Counted from the stretch's first letter, positions 9,403 through 19,220 are shown. The stretch: 64,000 nt of DNA from Alteribacter keqinensis (GCF_003710255.1 NZ_RHIB01000001.1:2294001-2358000), one strand, 5' to 3'. Notes: generated from the sequence alone by a model not told the origin. Translations and numbers: made by a program.

Positions 9403-9439
9403 AAAAACCGAACCCCTTTTTGGCGGTTCGGTTTTTTTA
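9403..9439. terminator. Terminator after the deacetylase operon
   Basis: AAAAAACCGAACC pairs with GGTTCGGTTTTTT; A/T runs on both sides allow function in either direction. Confidence 0.9.
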
Positions 9440-9555
9440 TGGAGAACTATTAAAGATTTAAGAAAAACTTTCGGCTGTTTATGCAGAGTCCTCAGCCATA
9501 TATGAAGAATTCACGGCCATTTATGGAGAATTTTGAAGTGTTTAAAGAGAAGACG
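9429..9555. repeat. Degenerate 21-nt tandem repeat array
   Basis: Four clear units of exactly 21 bases start at 9472, 9493, 9514 and 9535, with consensus near CGGCCATTTATGGAGAATTC; a more diverged TTTATGGAGAAC precedes them at 9437. 21 bases equals seven codons, but no supported gene covers the array. Confidence 0.65.
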
Positions 9556-9580
9556 ACATAATTCGACGAATCTGTCCAGA

Positions 9581-10915
9581 CTACCCGCCGATGACGAGCA
9601 TCCATAAATACAACCCGACAAGGGTAATAAACAGGGTCGGTACAGTGAGAATAACCCCTACTTTAAAGTAATATCCCCACGAAATCTTTACACCTTTTAG
9701 TGACAATACATGAAGCCAGAGTAGTGTAGCCAAAGACCCGATCGGTGTGATTTTCGGCCCCAGGTCAGACCCGATAATGTTTGCATAGATCAGTGCATCA
9801 CGCATCGGCCCCGTTACGCTCGCATCCTGGATGGCCAGAGCGTTAATCATGACAGTCGGCATATTGTTCATAACCGAAGACAGAATCGCAGCAATAAAGC
9901 CCATGGAAATGGTTGCAACGAACATACCGTTATCCGCAGCCCCCTCCAGAACACCTGCCAGCACTTCTGTAAGTCCTACATTCCGCAGTCCGTACACTAC
10001 AACGTACATTCCGATGGAGAAGACCACAATGGCCCAAGGTGCACCTTTCATTACCGTGCCCGTATTTACAGCAGGACTTCTGCGCGCCATGATAAGGAAG
10101 AAAATAGCAATAATTCCTGCTACAAAGGAAACAGGAAACGTCATCTCATCACCTGAAAACGGTCCGCTGATATAGATGAACTCACTCACAAAGTATCCCA
10201 CAAGAAGCAGACCGAGAACGTACCAGGATAGACGGAACATTTTCGGATCCTTGATCGCCTCTTTCGGCTCTTTCAGCATGGACATTTCATAATGTTTCGG
10301 AATGTTTTTCCTGAAGTACAAATACAAAACCAATATACTTGCACCGAGAGCAAAGAAGTTCGGCACGATCATATACATGGCATATTCCACAAAACCAATT
10401 CCGAAGAAGTCCGCAGAAACGATATTAACAAGGTTACTAACGATTAAAGGGAGTGAGGTCGTATCTGCAATAAACCCGCTTGCCATAATAAACGGCAAAA
10501 TCATTGCCTCTTTAAATTTTAGTGCCCGCACCATCGCGAGGACGATGGGAGTAAGTATAAGTGCCGCACCGTCATTGGCGAAGAAGGCGGCTACCACTGC
10601 TCCAAGTAAAGAAACATAAACAAACATTTTCACACCGTTGCCGTCAGCTACTCTGGCCATATGCAGAGCTGACCATTCAAAGAAGCCAATCTCATCCAGA
10701 ATTAATGAGATAATAATAATAGCGATAAATGTAAGCGTGGCGTTCCAGACGATTCCGGTTACTTCTACTACATCCGTCAGGCTTACCACGCCTGCGATCA
10801 GAGCCAGAACTGCCCCGATGGACGCTGACCAGCCGATTGACAGCCCTTTTGGCTGCCAGATTACAAGGGTTAATGTAAGGATAAAAATAAGACTTGCTAT
10901 CATAACCTCAGACAT
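9581..10915 (-). CDS. arsB: ArsB-type arsenite transporter (ion transporter superfamily)
   Basis: 444-aa polytopic membrane protein with about 11-12 helices. The conserved blocks of the ArsB/NhaD ion-transporter superfamily are present: [18 protein letters not shown] near residue 111 and [16 protein letters not shown] near residue 345, then [20 protein letters not shown] near residue 380. This matches ArsB, which exports arsenite and antimonite. Start ATG is preceded by AGGAGGATCC. No arsR, arsC or arsA is next to it, so regulation and physiological substrate are less certain than for a full ars operon. Confidence 0.85.
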   Translation of the reverse strand: MSEVMIASLIFILTLTLVIWQPKGLSIGWSASIGAVLALIAGVVSLTDVVEVTGIVWNATLTFIAIIIISLILDEIGFFEWSALHMARVADGNGVKMFVYVSLLGAVVAAFFANDGAALILTPIVLAMVRALKFKEAMILPFIMASGFIADTTSLPLIVSNLVNIVSADFFGIGFVEYAMYMIVPNFFALGASILVLYLYFRKNIPKHYEMSMLKEPKEAIKDPKMFRLSWYVLGLLLVGYFVSEFIYISGPFSGDEMTFPVSFVAGIIAIFFLIMARRSPAVNTGTVMKGAPWAIVVFSIGMYVVVYGLRNVGLTEVLAGVLEGAADNGMFVATISMGFIAAILSSVMNNMPTVMINALAIQDASVTGPMRDALIYANIIGSDLGPKITPIGSLATLLWLHVLSLKGVKISWGYYFKVGVILTVPTLFITLVGLYLWMLVIGG

Positions 10916-11157
10916 GAAGGATCCTCCTAATATATAAGTGTTTGCCTATATAATAAAATAACAATATACAGCCTGTTTTTGCAACCCTTAATTTATATAC
11001 AGTTAAATTCCGGACCCTCGAAACCTTACTATTCCGATTCAACGTAACCATAGGCTTCCTTAATCCATCACTACAATTCCATAGAAACAGCACATCTATC
11101 CACAATAAAAAGATGCCTGAACAGGGAACCCCCGCTCAAGCACCTTCACATCTTTTT

Positions 11158-11448
11158 CTACTCTTTATTTTGCACTAATATCCAGACGATCTCCTGAATG
11201 CGGATAAAAAATGTTCCGCCTTCCTGCTCAACGACTACATGATCAGGTTTCGCGTCAATCAGCCTCCCCCGGACACTTCCCTGTGTTGTCTGAAAGACAA
11301 GCTTGCTTCCAATCACAGATTGCGCTGTTTCAAAAACAAATGGATCATAATTGACTACGTACTCAACTTCTCCTTCTTCCTGCCGGACATCTTCCTGCTC
11401 ATATCCTTGCCCGTAGTGGTTATAATACCCTTGGTGCTGGTCATACAT
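11158..11448 (-). CDS. DUF2642 protein (YuzF-like)
   Basis: 96-aa small protein. The N-terminus is rich in Tyr, Gln and Gly (MYDQHQGYYNHYGQGYEQ), then an acidic stretch and a C-terminal globular part (residues 38-96) containing GSKLVFQTTQGSVRGRLIDA and FIRIQEIVWI, which resembles DUF2642 as in B. subtilis YuzF. Such a Tyr/Gly-rich leader is seen in some spore-surface proteins, but a coat role is only a guess. Strong ribosome site AAGGAGGG upstream. Monocistronic. Confidence 0.72.
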   Translation of the reverse strand: MYDQHQGYYNHYGQGYEQEDVRQEEGEVEYVVNYDPFVFETAQSVIGSKLVFQTTQGSVRGRLIDAKPDHVVVEQEGGTFFIRIQEIVWILVQNKE

Positions 11449-11527
11449 CCAAGCGTCCCTCCTTTATCATTCACCACTCACAGTGTATGCCCATAAGCGA
11501 AAAACGTGCTTTTACACTTTTCTGAAA

Positions 11528-11559
11528 GAGGTTGACCCAAAAGGTCGTTTTTTACCTTT
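11528..11559. repeat. Decayed copy of the GAGGTTGACTCAAAAGGT hairpin
   Basis: GAGGTTGACCCAAAAGGTCG followed by TTTTTTACCTTT matches, in reverse orientation, the perfect hairpin at 56815-56859, but the second arm is lost here after ACCTTT. Confidence 0.5.
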
Positions 11560-11564
11560 AAGAT

Positions 11565-11606
11565 CAAAAAAGACTGGGCAAAGGAACAAATTCCTTTCCT
11601 CAGTCT
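11565..11606 (-). terminator. Terminator of the chemoreceptor gene
   Basis: On the minus strand AGACTG...AAGGA pairs with TCCTT...CAGTCT with an internal mismatch, then TTTTTT. Confidence 0.75.
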
Positions 11607-11613
11607 CTTTTCG

Positions 11614-13401
11614 TCAGTTTACTTTTCTCTTTATTTCCAATTTACTAAGTTCATCTCCTGGAATTCCTTCATCACCTTGGTGAAAAACATCGTCAGCCAA
11701 TTCTGACTGTTCTTCAGTTCCATTCCTGAAGCGCTGAAGAAGATTCTGCATTTCACCGGCAACAGTTGACAGCTGCTCGGAGGAAGCAGTGATCTCTTCC
11801 ATGGTTGCTGTCTGTTCCTCTGCGGCAGATGCTACGTTTTGTGAATAGCCCGCCGATTCTTTTGAAATACTGGCAGATTCCTGAGCCGCAAGAAGCATTT
11901 GTTCTGTCCCTTCCGAAACCCGCTCTACTGCTTTGTTCATGGAATGCATTTTGGCTGAGACATCTTCAATTGCCCGGTCCAGCTCGGCAAAAACCTCTCC
12001 CGCTTGTTTAACCGAAGTCTGTCCCCCAGCAACAGCCTCATATCCTTCTGTCATGGAAACTGCAGACGCTTGGATGTCCGACTGAATATCTGTTATGAGA
12101 GACTGAATTGCACTGGAGGAACTTGTTGTCTGCTCTGCCAGCTTTCTGACTTCATCTGCAACAACAGCAAATCCTCTTCCATGCTCTCCGGCTCTTGCCG
12201 CCTCAATCGCTGCATTTAAAGCGAGGAGGTTTGTCTGCTCTGCCACACCTGAGATCATATCTACAATCGAACCGATTTTCGCAGACTTGGTAGCCAACTG
12301 CTGAATGGATACACTCGTACGGTCAGTGATATCCTGAATGCGAATCATCGCTTCAATACTTTCATCTATGACAGCTTTACCACTCTCTGCTTTTTTTCTG
12401 GAATCAAGAGAGGCTTCATTTACTTCTTCCACATTATCTGTAATTTCCTCTATACTCATCGTAACTTCAGATACGATCTGCTCGTTTTTATCACTTACTT
12501 CCGCCTGTGACTCAGCCCCGGCAGCCACTTCCTGTATAGATTCGGTAATCTGTTCTGCCGCCCGGCTCGTTTCCGCTGCACTGGCAGAGAGTTGTTCCGA
12601 GGAGGATGCCACATGATCACTCATACTGCCCACCTCGCCGATAAAGCTCTTCAGCTTCTCAATCATCATGTTGATAGCTACACTCAATTGACCGAGCTCA
12701 TCTTTCGACTTTACTTCGAGCGGCTCAATCTCTACATTCCCGTTCGAAATACTTTCAGCAGCAGCGACTACTCTGTTCAAGGTTCTAGTAATTGCCTGAC
12801 TAGTGAGAGTGAACAGAATCAAGCCGACCACAAGGGCGACACCAGTTGATATTGCAAAAATGAGACGAGTTTCACTCAATGATGAGTAAACCTGATCTGA
12901 CGCCTCATTTGCATCTGCAAAAATAACCTCAGTAAATATAAGAAGGTTTTGTACAATTTCTTCTCTCAAATCTGTCAGCTGAATGGCATCCCGGTTTGAT
13001 CCGCCGACAGCTGACCCGAGGATTCTTTCTGCGACTTCCTCAAATTCACTGTACTGTACTAAAAATTCCTGAAACATCGCTTCATGCTCAGGGTTATTAA
13101 ACGATCCATCCAGTGTTTCCACATGGGAACGCAGCAACTCCGTCTGGCGCTCATAATAGGCTTCATTCAGCGATCCTGTTCTGATGCTGTCCGATAGTGC
13201 AATGTATTGTGAACGGACAACCGACCCCAGATCTGTTAACACCAGTGATTGCATGTTTGCTTCTTCCGAATACTCCGTTTGGGTCTCAATGTTATACAGA
13301 AGTGAAAAGCTGTATGCGAACACAACTGTAAATAAACACATTATAAATGTAAAAACACCCAGTATTTTATGCTTTAATTTCAATTTCCCCCAAAACGCCA
13401 T
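11614..13401 (-). CDS. Methyl-accepting chemotaxis protein
   Basis: 595-aa transmembrane chemoreceptor. Helix at residues 13-33, an extracellular mostly helical ligand region of about 150 residues (four-helix-bundle size), a second helix near 183-205, a HAMP domain, then the long signalling coiled coil. The highly conserved hairpin tip is intact ([20 protein letters not shown] near residue 390, then [18 protein letters not shown]). It signals through CheW/CheA to the flagellar motor. The ligand cannot be predicted. Start ATG at 13401 has a weak ribosome site (GGGGG 7 bases upstream). No chemotaxis partners are adjacent, as usual for scattered MCP genes. Confidence 0.95.
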   Translation of the reverse strand: MAFWGKLKLKHKILGVFTFIMCLFTVVFAYSFSLLYNIETQTEYSEEANMQSLVLTDLGSVVRSQYIALSDSIRTGSLNEAYYERQTELLRSHVETLDGSFNNPEHEAMFQEFLVQYSEFEEVAERILGSAVGGSNRDAIQLTDLREEIVQNLLIFTEVIFADANEASDQVYSSLSETRLIFAISTGVALVVGLILFTLTSQAITRTLNRVVAAAESISNGNVEIEPLEVKSKDELGQLSVAINMMIEKLKSFIGEVGSMSDHVASSSEQLSASAAETSRAAEQITESIQEVAAGAESQAEVSDKNEQIVSEVTMSIEEITDNVEEVNEASLDSRKKAESGKAVIDESIEAMIRIQDITDRTSVSIQQLATKSAKIGSIVDMISGVAEQTNLLALNAAIEAARAGEHGRGFAVVADEVRKLAEQTTSSSSAIQSLITDIQSDIQASAVSMTEGYEAVAGGQTSVKQAGEVFAELDRAIEDVSAKMHSMNKAVERVSEGTEQMLLAAQESASISKESAGYSQNVASAAEEQTATMEEITASSEQLSTVAGEMQNLLQRFRNGTEEQSELADDVFHQGDEGIPGDELSKLEIKRKVN

Positions 13402-13872
13402 GCTGCTACCCCCATCTGGTATGCTCTTACCTTTTTCACAAGGCTCTGTTAAACTCGGATGTTAATTTCCACTCTGCTTTAATCAACTTCTTAAAAACCA
13501 ACAATGATCTTTGACACAGCCTTTAACAAAGATAAGACATTATTCGACTTACATAATACCAAAGAAGCGTGTCTAAGGGCATGGTTTTTTCCTATATTTG
13601 AGAACTTCGTATTTTTACCCAGAAAAACGCTTAAAAAGCCCTACCTGCTTCGAATACTTTAACGTCAGGTTCTTAATTACCCAGGACTGGCCTATGTTTC
13701 TTCGGTGGGTACGGGATAGTCGCCCCTGCCATTATTAAATGCTATGATACATATACTTCCGAAAATCAATAATTCCACTATTTTACTCAGTGCTGAATTC
13801 ACTTATAATAGAGATTAGTCTGTTTTAAGGATAATATTTGAAATACATACGTTTTCGTCTCGAGGTGACATC
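13402..13872. other. Intergenic region without a gene (470 bp)
   Basis: No ORF with a ribosome site was found. Most is AT-rich leader DNA for the divergent flanking genes. A more GC-rich block at about 13655-13733 includes a short inverted repeat TACCCA (13679-13684) / TGGGTA (13706-13711). I could not match it to a known riboswitch class. Confidence 0.6.
13781..13809 (+). promoter_or_regulatory. Possible sigma-A promoter for the acidic membrane protein
   Basis: Perfect -10 TATAAT at 13804 with a weak -35 TTTTAC at 13781, spacing 17. It lies 63 bases before the ATG at 13873. Confidence 0.4.
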
Positions 13873-14634
13873 ATGTCAACAAAGAAGAAAGTTTACTTTT
13901 TAATAGGTGCATGCCTGCTCCTTGCTCTCACAATTTTATTATCTTACTTTTATTCTCAGGATGACTTTGCCCAGCCTATGCCTGCCGATCTTTCAAACCC
14001 TCCGGGGGAAGAGGGAGATATGGACCAGGCTGAAACAGCAGTAGAAACAGAAGACTCAGACGACCTGAGTGAAGAGGATTCAGACGTCCCTGGAGAATGG
14101 ACGGAAGAGGAAGATGGCGACAATGAAGAAATTTCAGAAGCCATTCAAAGCGCACTCAGTGAAACTGGATTTTATAATACAAATCCGGATTCACGAAATG
14201 AAAACAGCTATTATTATCACTTCCTTCTAAATCAAGATGTACGCCATAACCTTGAAGATTCCGGTACTTCCTCTGATGAGAGAGAAGAAGACGCGCGGTA
14301 TCAGGCGCGGGAGCTTATGGTGTGGAAAGACATCGCTGCCGAGGAATATGACTGGGAATATAACGAGAATCAATTCATCTCTTTTGTGAATAGCGAAGAC
14401 CTTATCCAGAATGACTCTCAATTAAACAGACAGATATTGAGGGAACTTAGAGAAGAAGATGAAGATCTCTTTATCCGTCATGCTGAGACAAAATATCTGC
14501 GTTCCTTTATCTGGAGTGGCATTCAGGACTCTCTGCAAGAAGAAGAACCCCAGGAAGATGGGGAAGACGATGAGGCATATGAAAACCGTTTGTACCGCCA
14601 GCTGTCCTCAAAGATAATGGACCGCCTGGAATAA
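13873..14634 (+). CDS. Hypothetical membrane-anchored acidic protein, 253 aa
   Basis: Not recognised. Basic MSTKKK start and one hydrophobic helix (residues 7-27) anchor a large, strongly acidic extracytoplasmic region. Residues 40-90 are nearly all Glu, Asp, Ser, Thr, Gly and Pro (for example DDLSEEDSDVPGEWTEEEDG). The second half (residues 100-253) is richer in Arg and Tyr and looks folded and helical. The acidic composition resembles surface proteins of salt- or alkali-adapted bacilli. GAGGTGACATC precedes the ATG. Monocistronic. Confidence 0.8.
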   Translation: MSTKKKVYFLIGACLLLALTILLSYFYSQDDFAQPMPADLSNPPGEEGDMDQAETAVETEDSDDLSEEDSDVPGEWTEEEDGDNEEISEAIQSALSETGFYNTNPDSRNENSYYYHFLLNQDVRHNLEDSGTSSDEREEDARYQARELMVWKDIAAEEYDWEYNENQFISFVNSEDLIQNDSQLNRQILRELREEDEDLFIRHAETKYLRSFIWSGIQDSLQEEEPQEDGEDDEAYENRLYRQLSSKIMDRLE

Positions 14635-14732
14635 ATATATAACGCGGCTTCGGGATCGATTAACGTTAATTGTTTTCTCTGTTAAACGAGATCACAGGAG
14701 CATCCCTCTCGTCACGGACTGATTAAAGCTGT

Positions 14733-14779
14733 AAAGGGTGTCACCAAGGTATTTCTGCCTTGGTGACACCCTTTTTTTT
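14733..14779. terminator. Bidirectional terminator
   Basis: 17-bp stem AAAGGGTGTCACCAAGG / CCTTGGTGACACCCTTT, 8-base loop, followed by T8 on the plus strand. Shared by the convergent genes at 13873 and 14778. Confidence 0.93.
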
Positions 14780-15341
14780 AACGCAGACAAAACAGTTTTT
14801 TACGAATGTCAGCCCATTCCTCTCTCAGTACGCCCATACGGATTGAATCATAATATTTTCCGTTATAGTATCGTACTTTCCGTAAACGACCTTCAAGCTT
14901 CATCCCTATTTTTTCCCCAACCCTTATGATTCGGGGATTTCCGGACCAGGTTGTAAACCCGACTCTGGGCAGGGAGATCGTGGAGAATAAGTGTTCAATC
15001 CAAAGAGCCAGGGCTTCTGTTCCCAAGCCGCGGTTCCAATATTTCGGGTTGTAGACAGCAATGCCTGTTTCAAGCCACTTCGATGGTTTGTGCTCCCAGT
15101 AGTACATCACATCGCCGATCGGTTCTCCAGCTGAATCGATAACGAGGCGGTTGTTTTCCATTCCAACCCTTTGCAGTTGCTGTCGCTCAAACGAGTGGTA
15201 GTCAGGCCTCTCAAATGGGAAATACGGAGCATCCCACTTTTTCCACTCAGGATCCTTCACTCCATACATCATTTCCCATAAGGGGAGAATATCCGTTGCT
15301 CTTACAGAACGCAACGTCACTTGTTCCCCTTTTATTTTCAT
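14778..15341 (-). CDS. GNAT-family N-acetyltransferase (RimJ/RimL type)
   Basis: 187 aa, acetyl-CoA-dependent transferase of the RimJ/RimL subgroup. It has the N-terminal LRSVRATDILPLWEM, the conserved IGDVMYYWEH strand, IAVYNPKYWNRGLGTEAL (acetyl-CoA pyrophosphate loop, compare RGxGxxA) and late VGEKIGMKLEGRLRKVRYYN, typical of the group. The acceptor may be a protein N-terminus or a small molecule and cannot be assigned. AAGGAGCG ribosome site upstream. Monocistronic. Confidence 0.88.
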   Translation of the reverse strand: MKIKGEQVTLRSVRATDILPLWEMMYGVKDPEWKKWDAPYFPFERPDYHSFERQQLQRVGMENNRLVIDSAGEPIGDVMYYWEHKPSKWLETGIAVYNPKYWNRGLGTEALALWIEHLFSTISLPRVGFTTWSGNPRIIRVGEKIGMKLEGRLRKVRYYNGKYYDSIRMGVLREEWADIRKKLFCLR

Positions 15342-15446
15342 AAAAATACGCTCCTTAAAGGAAGTGCCCGGTCTGTCTCCCCTATAATACCTTCACTTGC
15401 ACAGTTCGACAGAAACCATTCACATCCTTCGTGATGTTCATATTTT

Positions 15447-15495
15447 AAAAAGAAGCCGGCCCGGAAGGTAAGAGACCACCTGCCGGGACAGCTTC
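15447..15495 (-). terminator. Terminator of the SAM-controlled operon (after hom)
   Basis: On the minus strand AGAAGC...CCCGG pairs with CCGGG...GCTTCT, followed by TTTTTA. It begins inside the end of the hom region and closes the long methionine operon. Confidence 0.85.
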
Positions 15496-15497
15496 TA

Positions 15498-16772
15498 TTA
15501 AAAGGAAACAGCATTCTGTTTTCCATCATGTTGAAAATTCTGCCTGATTTCACTCTCATTGCCAAGAACAGGATACACAGAGAATGACTCACTGACCGAG
15601 TCATGAAGATCTGACAGGGACTGATCATCGGTTTTAACAGCAGCACCTATATGTTTACCTGAAGGATGATGAAGAATGGCGATCACAGGAATACCCCTTA
15701 CACGAAGGTGACGTAAAATTCCTTCACTTCCAGTAATGAAGGAATACTCTCCTGCCGGTTCTGATTCATCATCAAGACTTCCAATTATCCGGTCTTGAAT
15801 CCCTCTTTCATTTTTTCCTTGAAGAACATTGACAACATCTTCGATTACGGCACTCGCGGTGGGATATTGTCCTGCGCCCGGGCCTTGGAGTAAAAGGTCC
15901 CCTGACAGGCTTCCTTTGATATGAACTCCGTTGTCTACACCGTTTACGGAATATAAATGATGATCGCTGAATATAAAACATGGTCTTACCGATGCTTGTA
16001 TCCCAAATCCGGAGCGTTTCAGTGAGGCAACGTGTTTTATTTTACCGGTCGCTTTTTCTGCCAGCAGCAAATCTTCTACCGTAACACTCCGTATACCAGC
16101 AGGTGCTCCCTCTTCCCACTCAGGAGCTGCTCCGTAAATCCAGTGACTCAGAATGGATGCTTTGTAATAGGCGTCCCACCCGTCTACATCCTTATCCGGA
16201 ACAGCTTCGGCATACCCTTTTTCCTGAGCTTCCTGAAGAGCAGCATCAAAGCTCGTTCCTTCATTTTGCATTTTAGTCAGAACATAATTGGATGTGCCGT
16301 TTAATATGCCGTTGATTTGTTCGATATTGTTTGTTTTTAATGTATGGCGAAGGGTATTCAAAAGGGGGATCCCGCCGGCAACTGCCGCTTCAAACAAAAG
16401 GTCTGAATCGTTTGCTTCAGCAAGTTTGAAAAGTTCCTCTCCTTTTTTCGCGATAAGCTCTTTATTGGCGGTAACTACAGGAATCCCTTTCTTTAAAAAA
16501 TGAGTTACGTAAGGGTAACCGGTTTCGGCATCGGGGGTCGCTTCAACAACAAGATCTACAGCCCCGGCAGAAATTTCTTCCAGCGACGTGGCAACCCGTG
16601 TATGATCTTCTAATTCACGGGATTTACCCCGCTCTTTGACAAGAATAGCCGGCACCTTCACTTCTCTTCCCAGAATGGCTGACAGTTTTTCTCTCTTTGA
16701 TTGGATAGTACGGTATACACCTTCCCCAACCGTACCAAAACCAATAATCAGCAGTTGATATTCCTTACTCAC
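15498..16772 (-). CDS. hom: Homoserine dehydrogenase
   Basis: NAD(P)-dependent reduction of aspartate semialdehyde to homoserine, the branch point to methionine and threonine. 424 aa: Rossmann motif GFGTVGEGVY (residues 11-20), catalytic domain with ANKELIAKKGEELF, LNGTSNYVLTKM and DVDGWDAYYKASIL, and a C-terminal ACT-like region (about residues 345-424) which in this family senses threonine. The start overlaps the preceding ligase gene by 4 bases (ATGA). As last gene of a SAM-riboswitch operon it is here tied to methionine need rather than to a threonine operon (thrC/thrB are absent). Confidence 0.95.
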   Translation of the reverse strand: MSKEYQLLIIGFGTVGEGVYRTIQSKREKLSAILGREVKVPAILVKERGKSRELEDHTRVATSLEEISAGAVDLVVEATPDAETGYPYVTHFLKKGIPVVTANKELIAKKGEELFKLAEANDSDLLFEAAVAGGIPLLNTLRHTLKTNNIEQINGILNGTSNYVLTKMQNEGTSFDAALQEAQEKGYAEAVPDKDVDGWDAYYKASILSHWIYGAAPEWEEGAPAGIRSVTVEDLLLAEKATGKIKHVASLKRSGFGIQASVRPCFIFSDHHLYSVNGVDNGVHIKGSLSGDLLLQGPGAGQYPTASAVIEDVVNVLQGKNERGIQDRIIGSLDDESEPAGEYSFITGSEGILRHLRVRGIPVIAILHHPSGKHIGAAVKTDDQSLSDLHDSVSESFSVYPVLGNESEIRQNFQHDGKQNAVSF

Positions 16773-18460
16773 CTCTTCAACGCCTCCTCTTTCTCCAGTT
16801 CCCGTGCTTTCAGTTCCCGTCTCAGTATCTTCCCGCTGATCTTAGTTTTAGGAAGTTCTTGGACCACTTCAATTTCACGGGGGGCTGCATGTGCCGACAG
16901 TTCTCTTCTTACAAAGTAGCGAATGCTATTGATCAGGGATTCCTCTGCTTTAAAACCGTTCCGCAGGGTCACGAACGCTTTGATAATTTCCCCACGTACC
17001 GGATCGGGTTTTCCGATTACCCCTGCCTCCGCTACTGCCGGATGTTCAATCAGTTTGCTTTCCACTTCAAACGGACCGACCCGTTCGCCGGCTGTATTAA
17101 TAAGGTCATCATTTCTGCCGCTGAAAAATACATACCCTTCTTCATCCTGATAGGCCGTATCACCGGACTTGTACCAGCCGTCTTCTGTAAAATAGGAATG
17201 ATATTTATCTTTGTTCTTCCATATTTCTTTCATCAATCCCGGCCATGGTGCTTTGATGGCCAGTTCTCCTACTTCTCCCGCCGGCAGGAGCTCACCTTTT
17301 TCATTCAAAATCCCTGCTTTGACGCCTGGAAACGGTCTCCCCATAGAACCCGGCTTAATTACTGCCGACGGGAAATTCACAATGAGGTGTCCGCCGGTTT
17401 CCGTCATCCACCACGTATCGTGTATACGGACATTCAAATGGGTATGAGCCCAGTGAATCACTTCGGGGTTTAAAGGCTCTCCCACACTCAGAAGATGACG
17501 AAGAGAAGACAGGTCGTAGTCTGCATGAAGTCCTCCCTCACTCATCAGGAGACGGAACGCCGTCGGAGCACTGTACCAGACAGTAACCTTGAATTTTTCA
17601 ATAAGTTCATACCATTGTGAGGCATCATAGCGCCCTCCGTGGATGACAACAGTGGCCCGGTTGAGCCACGGGGCAAATACACCGTACACACTTCCTGTGA
17701 CCCACCCCGGATGGGAGGTACACCAGTAAACGTCGTCCTCTTTAAGATCAAGCACCCATTTTCCCGATATGAGCTGATGGGAAATCGCTCTTTGGGCGTG
17801 CAGGACTCCTTTGGGTTTCCCTGTTGACCCGGAAGTATAATGAATGAGCATACCATCGTCTTCATCAAGCCAGACGACCGGTTCGGATATCAGGGACAGA
17901 CCGGCGGCTTTATTCTCCAATTCCGCTACTGTCCATTGTTTCTTTAAGTGAGGCAGCTCCTTTGACGGTACCCGCTTTCCCAGTTCTTCATCTGTAATGA
18001 GAAACTCCGCCTCACAATCGTTCATTCTTTCCCTGACGGCATCTTCCATAAATGCTTCGAATAGAGGCCCGGCAATCGCACCGGCTTTTATCGCTGCCAG
18101 AATAGTAAAATAGCAGTCCGGTGATTTTGGCAAAAAGATAAATACACGGCTTCCTTTTTTAACTCCCTCATCTATTAAGACTCTTGCATAACGGTCGGTA
18201 ATCTCTTTCACCTGTGAAAATGTATAATATTCTTCTCTTTTTCCATCTGTAAATAATAGTGCTGTTTTGCCGCCAAATCCTTCATCAACATGTCTGTCAA
18301 TACATTCATAAGCTGCATTCCACTGTCCTGTCGGGGCTACAGAAAGATGCTGAAGAGCTTCGGACCAAGAAAAGTGCCGGGCGACTTCTTCATATTCCTG
18401 CAGGTTATACTTCTGCCCAGGCTCGGGGGGCAGGACGGTTTGATTTGTTGTATCGCTCAT
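16769..18460 (-). CDS. AMP-forming acetyl-CoA synthetase-like acyl-CoA ligase
   Basis: ANL-superfamily ligase, 563 aa, activating acetate or a related acid with ATP and CoA. Motifs: P-loop YTSGSTGKPKGVLH, DTWWMTETGG, YKSGDTAYQDEEGYVFFSGR, and the C-terminal catalytic lysine region PKTKISGKILRREL. The WWMTETGG and HPGWVTGSVYG motifs are those of acetyl-CoA synthetases (AcsA group) rather than long-chain ligases. It sits in the SAM-riboswitch operon: 4 bases after the ABC ATPase gene and overlapping hom by 4 bases. A plausible role is making acetyl-CoA for MetX; activation of another small acid is an alternative. Confidence 0.88.
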   Translation of the reverse strand: MSDTTNQTVLPPEPGQKYNLQEYEEVARHFSWSEALQHLSVAPTGQWNAAYECIDRHVDEGFGGKTALLFTDGKREEYYTFSQVKEITDRYARVLIDEGVKKGSRVFIFLPKSPDCYFTILAAIKAGAIAGPLFEAFMEDAVRERMNDCEAEFLITDEELGKRVPSKELPHLKKQWTVAELENKAAGLSLISEPVVWLDEDDGMLIHYTSGSTGKPKGVLHAQRAISHQLISGKWVLDLKEDDVYWCTSHPGWVTGSVYGVFAPWLNRATVVIHGGRYDASQWYELIEKFKVTVWYSAPTAFRLLMSEGGLHADYDLSSLRHLLSVGEPLNPEVIHWAHTHLNVRIHDTWWMTETGGHLIVNFPSAVIKPGSMGRPFPGVKAGILNEKGELLPAGEVGELAIKAPWPGLMKEIWKNKDKYHSYFTEDGWYKSGDTAYQDEEGYVFFSGRNDDLINTAGERVGPFEVESKLIEHPAVAEAGVIGKPDPVRGEIIKAFVTLRNGFKAEESLINSIRYFVRRELSAHAAPREIEVVQELPKTKISGKILRRELKARELEKEEALKR

Positions 18461-18464
18461 TCTT

Positions 18465-19205
18465 CTAAGCTCCTTTCACTGTCCGCTTCTCCTCCAATGA
18501 TTCGAGAATGCTCTCTTTTAGTCTCGCAAGCTCGGGATCTCCTTTGGCCCGTGGTCTTGCTTTCGTAATTTCAATGTTTTTGTACACCTTACCGGGTTGC
18601 CCTTTTAATAAAACAATCCGGTCACAGAGGGTGAGGGCTTCATCTATGTCGTGGGTCACGATAATCATCGTTGGCTTTCTGTCCTGCCAGATCTGCAGAA
18701 GCAATTCCTGAAGCTGCAGTTTCGTAAAAGCATCAAGGGCACTGAAAGGTTCATCCAGCAGCAGTGTACCCGGCTCTGTTACAAGAGCCCGTGCAATAGC
18801 GGTCCTCTGAGCCATTCCGCCGGAAAGCTCTTTCGGATAATATTTTTCGAATCCCCCAAGTCCAACCTGCTGAAGAATCGTTCTTGCCTTTTCTTTCTTT
18901 TCCCCTTTCGGACCTTCAAGTCCGAAGCTCACATTATCTATCACGTTAAGCCACGGCATTAACCGTGCTTCCTGAAAAATAATACCCAGATCAGTGTTTA
19001 CTGACCGGCTCTTTTTATTATTGACTTTCACTGTTCCCTCGTATAGGTCATCAAGTCCTGAAATAGCACGGAGTACCGTACTTTTACCGCACCCGCTTGT
19101 GCCAAGCAGCCCGACAATTTCTCCCTTTTCTGCAGTAAAGGAGACATCTTCTACAGCAGGCTGACCATTGAATGTGCGGCTGACATTTTCAATTTGTAAG
19201 CTCAT
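18465..19205 (-). CDS. ssuB: ABC importer ATPase, sulfonate type (SsuB-like)
   Basis: 246-aa ATPase. Walker A LGTSGCGKSTVLRAISG, signature LSGGMAQRTAIARAL and Walker [16 protein letters not shown] are intact. It belongs to the NitT/TauT/Ssu importer class. It follows the permease gene by 15 bases within the SAM-controlled operon, so the imported solute is probably a sulfur source, or possibly a methionine relative. Confidence 0.87.
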   Translation of the reverse strand: MSLQIENVSRTFNGQPAVEDVSFTAEKGEIVGLLGTSGCGKSTVLRAISGLDDLYEGTVKVNNKKSRSVNTDLGIIFQEARLMPWLNVIDNVSFGLEGPKGEKKEKARTILQQVGLGGFEKYYPKELSGGMAQRTAIARALVTEPGTLLLDEPFSALDAFTKLQLQELLLQIWQDRKPTMIIVTHDIDEALTLCDRIVLLKGQPGKVYKNIEITKARPRAKGDPELARLKESILESLEEKRTVKGA

Positions 19206-19220
19206 CTATGTGCCTCCTCA

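Noticed and set aside
9429-9555. Possible CRISPR array
   Set aside because: Units are contiguous and degenerate with no unique spacers and no cas genes; simple tandem repeat.
12004-12616. Plus-strand ORFs inside the chemoreceptor gene
   Set aside because: Antisense shadows of a well-conserved MCP signalling domain.
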